A stretch of 16,364 bases of DNA. Source: an uncultured Parabacteroides sp. (GTDB lineage: Bacteria; Bacteroidota; Bacteroidia; Bacteroidales; Tannerellaceae). The stretch covers positions 1 through 16,364 of the forward strand of contig CAAGLQ010000021.1 in assembly GCA_900770835.1 (NCBI GenBank), given 5' to 3'. A program made the translations under genes and the position numbers. Shown one piece after another: positions 14,191 to 16,364 of the stretch; positions within the stretch are counted from its first letter, which is position 1, and the number at the start of each line of letters is the position of its first letter. Below the pieces are notes generated by a model that did no database searches, had not been told where the DNA came from, and was given only the letters and a program-made list of their open reading frames with translations.

Positions 14191-14883
14191 ATGTATAAGA
14201 ATGGATTGTATCGGGAGACCGATAAGATGAGCGACTTGATCTGCGAGAACTATCCGATGGTGCTCGTCATGAGCCGTTTCGGGATTGCCCTTGGCTTCGG
14301 GGAGCAGAACATCGGGGAGGTCTGCCGGCAGAATGGCGTGGATGCGACCACTTTCCTGGCGGTGGTGAACTTCCTGACCGAGGAGGTGCCCGCCCCTGTG
14401 GATTGGACGGATAGCCACCTCTTCGTTGGCGACTTGATTCGCTACCTGCATAATGCGCATGACTATTTCTTGCAGTTCCGCCTGCCCCACCTGCGCCGGA
14501 AGCTGGTCAAGGCCATCGAGTCGTGTCCGGCTGACGTGGCTTTCGTGATCACCCGTTTCTTCGACGAGTATGCGGCCGAGGTGGATAAGCACATGGCCTA
14601 TGAGGAGCGATCAGTCTTTCCCTACGTGAGGGGGTTGATCGAGGGGCGGAAGGATCCGAAGTATAACATCGCTATTTTCCGCAAGCGGCATGACCAGATC
14701 GAGAGCAAGATCTCTGACTTGAAGAATATCTTGATTAAATATTATCCGGGCGAGGGGAGCCACCTGTTGAACAGTGTGCTCTTCGATATTTTCGCCACCG
14801 AGGCTGACTTGGCCTCGCACACCCGTGTGGAGGATTTCTTGTTTGTGCCCGTTGTGGCTGCTTTGGAGCAAACCTTGCGATAG
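14191..14883 (+). CDS. Hemerythrin-domain (RIC/ScdA-like) protein
   Basis: From the ATG at 14191 the product is 230 residues. An N-terminal helical region (about 10-60, MSRFGIALGFGEQNIGEVCR) resembles the ScdA_N domain of iron-sulfur repair proteins but lacks its paired Cys. The hemerythrin part (about 80-225) carries the di-iron ligand pattern: H87/H90 in LHNAHDYF, H134 and E138 in HMAYEERSVFPYV, H167 in FRKRHDQIE, and H210 and E214 in HTRVEDFLFVP. Relatives protect or repair iron-sulfur clusters or bind oxygen or nitric oxide. In-frame ATGs at 14041, 14101 and 14143 exist, but the first lies before the promoter and the extra residues look non-coding; MYKNGLYRETDKMSDLI is the usual beginning in Bacteroidales homologues as I recall them. 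It is followed 8 bp later by a LuxR-type gene. Confidence 0.88.
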   Translation: MYKNGLYRETDKMSDLICENYPMVLVMSRFGIALGFGEQNIGEVCRQNGVDATTFLAVVNFLTEEVPAPVDWTDSHLFVGDLIRYLHNAHDYFLQFRLPHLRRKLVKAIESCPADVAFVITRFFDEYAAEVDKHMAYEERSVFPYVRGLIEGRKDPKYNIAIFRKRHDQIESKISDLKNILIKYYPGEGSHLLNSVLFDIFATEADLASHTRVEDFLFVPVVAALEQTLR

Positions 14884-14891
14884 AAACGGTT

Positions 14892-15500
14892 ATGAGTACC
14901 CTTCTGAAAGTAGCGATTGCCGAGCCGGCTGACATCATTCGCTATGGCTTGGAGATGATGTTGAAGCGGTTGCCGGGTTTCCGCCTGCAACTGGTGGAGA
15001 TCGCCTCGGCCAGCAGCCTGATCAGCCTACTGCAACTGCATAAGCCCGACCTGTTGATTGTCAATCCGTTGTTGCCAGGGCATTTCGGCCTTTCGCACAT
15101 CAAGGAAGATTGCGGATGCAAGGAGATGAAATGTGTGGCCCTGCTGACCACCCCGGTCGATCCGCAGACCCTCGAAGCGTATGACGAGCGGTTGAGCCTG
15201 TATGACTCAGCCGAGGAGATCGCCCAGAAGCTGCAACGGCTGACCAATCCGCCGGAGCCAGAGGCGGCCGAGGGCGAGGAGGGGCAACAGCTGTTGAGCC
15301 AGCGCGAGAAGGAGATCGTGGTCTGTGTGGTGAAAGGCATGACCAACCGGGAAATCGCTGACCGGCTCTTTCTCTCTACCCATACGGTTGTTACCCACCG
15401 GCGTAACATCGCCCGCAAATTACAGATCCATAGCGCGAGCGGCTTGACCATTTATGCCATTGTGAATAAATTGGTGGAGCTGAGCGACATCAAGCAATAA
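14892..15500 (+). CDS. LuxR/NarL-type regulator with degenerate receiver
   Basis: The 202-residue protein has a receiver-like N-terminal part (about 5-110) and a LuxR/GerE helix-turn-helix (about 134-195: LSQREKEIVVCVVKGMTNRE, then a recognition region with STHTVVTHRRNIARKL). In the receiver the phospho-acceptor position is Asn58 (DLLIVNPLLPG), the acidic pair near the N-terminus is reduced to a single Glu (IAEPADI), and the conserved Lys is not evident. It therefore probably does not respond to ordinary phosphorylation. It is co-transcribed with the hemerythrin-domain gene, 8 bp apart, so control by redox or a protein partner is an attractive inference. An acidic linker (PEPEAAEGEEG, about 121-131) joins the two domains. 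Confidence 0.9.
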   Translation: MSTLLKVAIAEPADIIRYGLEMMLKRLPGFRLQLVEIASASSLISLLQLHKPDLLIVNPLLPGHFGLSHIKEDCGCKEMKCVALLTTPVDPQTLEAYDERLSLYDSAEEIAQKLQRLTNPPEPEAAEGEEGQQLLSQREKEIVVCVVKGMTNREIADRLFLSTHTVVTHRRNIARKLQIHSASGLTIYAIVNKLVELSDIKQ

Positions 15501-15510
15501 AAGAAAATCA

Positions 15511-15548
15511 ACCTCGGCAGGGTGTCTTTTTTAGACACTGACCAAGGT
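15511..15548 (+). terminator. Imperfect hairpin after the LuxR-type gene
   Basis: ACCTCGGCAGGGTGTCT pairs imperfectly with AGACACTGACCAAGGT around a T-rich loop; the inner GTGTCT/AGACAC arms (15522-15527 and 15533-15538) are perfect. It starts 10 bp after the stop. The T run is in the loop rather than after the stem, so it is not a textbook terminator. Confidence 0.4.
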
Positions 15549-15589
15549 GTTCTATCATGGGTAAAAGAGTCAAATGGGGATCGGTAAGG

Positions 15590-15633
15590 TTATAAAAATC
15601 CCCCGCTCAATCTAGTAACCGACTGGACGGGGG
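15590..15633 (-). terminator. Intrinsic terminator of the tRNA cluster
   Basis: On the minus strand CCCCCG (15628-15633) pairs with CGGGGG (15600-15605), with weaker pairing inside the loop, and is followed by ATTTTTATAA. It stands about 35 bp after the last tRNA and faces the right way to end the cluster. Confidence 0.7.
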
Positions 15634-15667
15634 TTAAAATAATAGGAAGCAATATAATTTGTTTTTG

Positions 15668-15740
15668 AGCGGAAGACGGGACTCGAACCCGCGACCCTAA
15701 CCTTGGCAAGGTTATGCTCTACCAACTGAGCTACTTCCGC
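15668..15740 (-). tRNA. tRNA-Gly (GCC)
   Basis: The 73-nt cloverleaf begins GCGGAAG, with D-arm GCTC...GAGC, anticodon loop TTGCCAA between TAACC and GGTTA, T-loop GTTCGAGTC, and acceptor CTTCCGC with discriminator T. CCA is not encoded. It is identical to the copy at 15864-15936 and is the last gene of the cluster. Confidence 0.97.
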
Positions 15741-15762
15741 AAATACTTTCAAAGACCTTTCG

Positions 15763-15847
15763 TACTCGAAGCGGGACTTGAACCCGCACAGCTGCAATAG
15801 CCAAAGGATTTTAAGTCCTTCGTGTCTACCGATTCCACCATTCGAGC
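15763..15847 (-). tRNA. tRNA-Leu (UAA)
   Basis: The 85-nt class II tRNA has acceptor GCTCGAA paired with TTCGAGT (one G-U at the end), a D-loop with GGTAGACAC, anticodon loop CTTAAAA between AAGGA and TCCTT, a long variable arm, T-loop GGTTCAAGTCC and discriminator A. CCA is not encoded. It lies between the two tRNA-Gly genes. Confidence 0.96.
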
Positions 15848-15863
15848 ATCCGCTTAACAATCG

Positions 15864-15936
15864 AGCGGAAGACGGGACTCGAACCCGCGACCCTAACCTT
15901 GGCAAGGTTATGCTCTACCAACTGAGCTACTTCCGC
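15864..15936 (-). tRNA. tRNA-Gly (GCC)
   Basis: This is the first gene of the cluster and has the same 73-nt sequence as 15668-15740, with anticodon GCC and no encoded CCA. A strong promoter lies 26 bp upstream. Confidence 0.97.
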
Positions 15937-15961
15937 ATGGTTTGTTTCTCTTTTGCGATTG

Positions 15962-15991
15962 CAAAGGTAGAACAAATTTCCGAACTACCAA
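15962..15991 (-). promoter_or_regulatory. Promoter of the tRNA cluster
   Basis: On the minus strand TTG (15989-15991) and TACCTTTG (15962-15969) are 19 nt apart, a near-ideal Bacteroidetes promoter. Transcription should start near 15955 and read through all three tRNAs to the terminator at 15590-15633. Confidence 0.75.
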
Positions 15992-16041
15992 ACTTTCTTT
16001 CGGAATTTCTTCCTGTTTTTTTAGGAAGTTTCCATCCGATT

Positions 16042-16364
16042 TTAATTATAAACGTGTATCGTGTTGTTAACTCGCTCTGTCTGATACAGTTTCAGCTGGA
16101 AACGCCCTTGTGAGGCTGGGCCTTCCACCGGATTACCAATACCATTGAGCAATTCATATTTACTGCCACATTTGGGGCAGATCCCATAGATGGCAGACTC
16201 GTCCACCTCGATTGTGATGCCACTGGAGGCCTCGTAGGGGCAGGCGACATCGAACGCATAGAAACTGTCGCCTCCCGAAGCGTTCAGCCCGTGATAGACC
16301 AGCACGCCTCCGAAGCCGGTATATTCGCCCGCTTGGTCCACATCTTTCTGCCGGTAGATTTTCC
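16042..16364 (-). CDS. Degenerate Rieske-like protein, N-terminus beyond window
   Basis: The frame is open from the right edge to TAA at 16042-16044. A GTG lies at 16341, but the frame continues upstream as KIYRQKD, so the true start is outside the window. The visible 106 residues include GFGGVLVYHG, FYAFDVACPYEASSG, ICPKCGSKYELLNGIGNPVEGPA and a final strand FQLKLYQ, an order like the cluster-binding half of Rieske [2Fe-2S] proteins. However, the usual CxH...CxxH is altered to CPY and CPKC, so both His ligands are absent. It might bind another metal or have lost the cluster. Its promoter is not visible. Confidence 0.7.
   Translation of the reverse strand, partial: KIYRQKDVDQAGEYTGFGGVLVYHGLNASGGDSFYAFDVACPYEASSGITIEVDESAIYGICPKCGSKYELLNGIGNPVEGPASQGRFQLKLYQTERVNNTIHVYN

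Noticed and set aside
15612..15905. Minus-strand open frame of 97 codons through the tRNA region
   Set aside because: It is a read-through of two tRNA-Gly genes and the tRNA-Leu gene; stretches like GGIGRHEG and RVRVPSSA are typical of falsely translated tRNAs.
15778..16113. Plus-strand open frame of 111 codons
   Set aside because: It is antisense to tRNA genes and to the tRNA promoter, with no ribosome-binding site and no recognisable protein features.

Overview
The window looks like chromosomal DNA of a Bacteroidales bacterium; Parabacteroides or another Tannerellaceae/Porphyromonadaceae relative is plausible, but the genus cannot be fixed from the sequence alone. The evidence is the Bacteroidetes promoter signature (-33 TTG and -7 TAnnTTTG) seen repeatedly, lipoproteins with acidic residues after the lipobox Cys, TonB-linked outer-membrane proteins with a CarboxypepD-like N-terminal domain, and tRNA genes without encoded CCA. 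I see no insertion sequence, integrase, phage gene or CRISPR array.

Left arm (1-7742, all minus strand). A three-gene operon, read right to left, encodes an imelysin-like lipoprotein (2469-3650, with the circularly permuted layout), a di-heme DUF1111 oxidoreductase lipoprotein (981-2435) and a phosphate-selective-porin-like outer-membrane protein cut by the left edge (1-952). Imelysin plus di-heme oxidoreductase is a known association thought to serve iron acquisition. Upstream lies a 298-bp non-coding stretch of palindromes and direct repeats (3651-3948), then a second porin-like beta-barrel gene with its own promoter (3949-5262) and a TonB-type outer-membrane beta-barrel protein (5361-7742).

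Middle (7743-9937). A two-component system, an OmpR-type regulator and a small-sensor histidine kinase overlapping by 17 bp, is transcribed divergently from the TonB-type gene. A 39-bp element is shared (31/39 identical) between the porin promoter region (5323-5361) and the spot just after the kinase (9682-9720). The second copy abuts a good promoter for a short unit of about 150 nt that ends in an intrinsic terminator and may encode a 26-residue peptide. My best hypothesis is that the two-component system controls both places. The element and the short unit are the most novel-looking content of the window.

Right arm (9938-16364). An alpha-L-rhamnosidase lipoprotein (GH78) stands alone without SusC/D genes. 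A LysE-family exporter gene overlaps by 4 bp a gene for a cytoplasmic CBM9-like protein. A hemerythrin-domain protein of the RIC/ScdA type is followed 8 bp later by a LuxR-type regulator whose receiver has lost the phospho-acceptor Asp; a perfect 16-bp palindrome lies upstream of the pair. A minus-strand tRNA cluster (Gly-GCC, Leu-UAA, Gly-GCC) has its own promoter and terminator. At the right edge is the C-terminal part of a degenerate Rieske-like protein (16042-16364).
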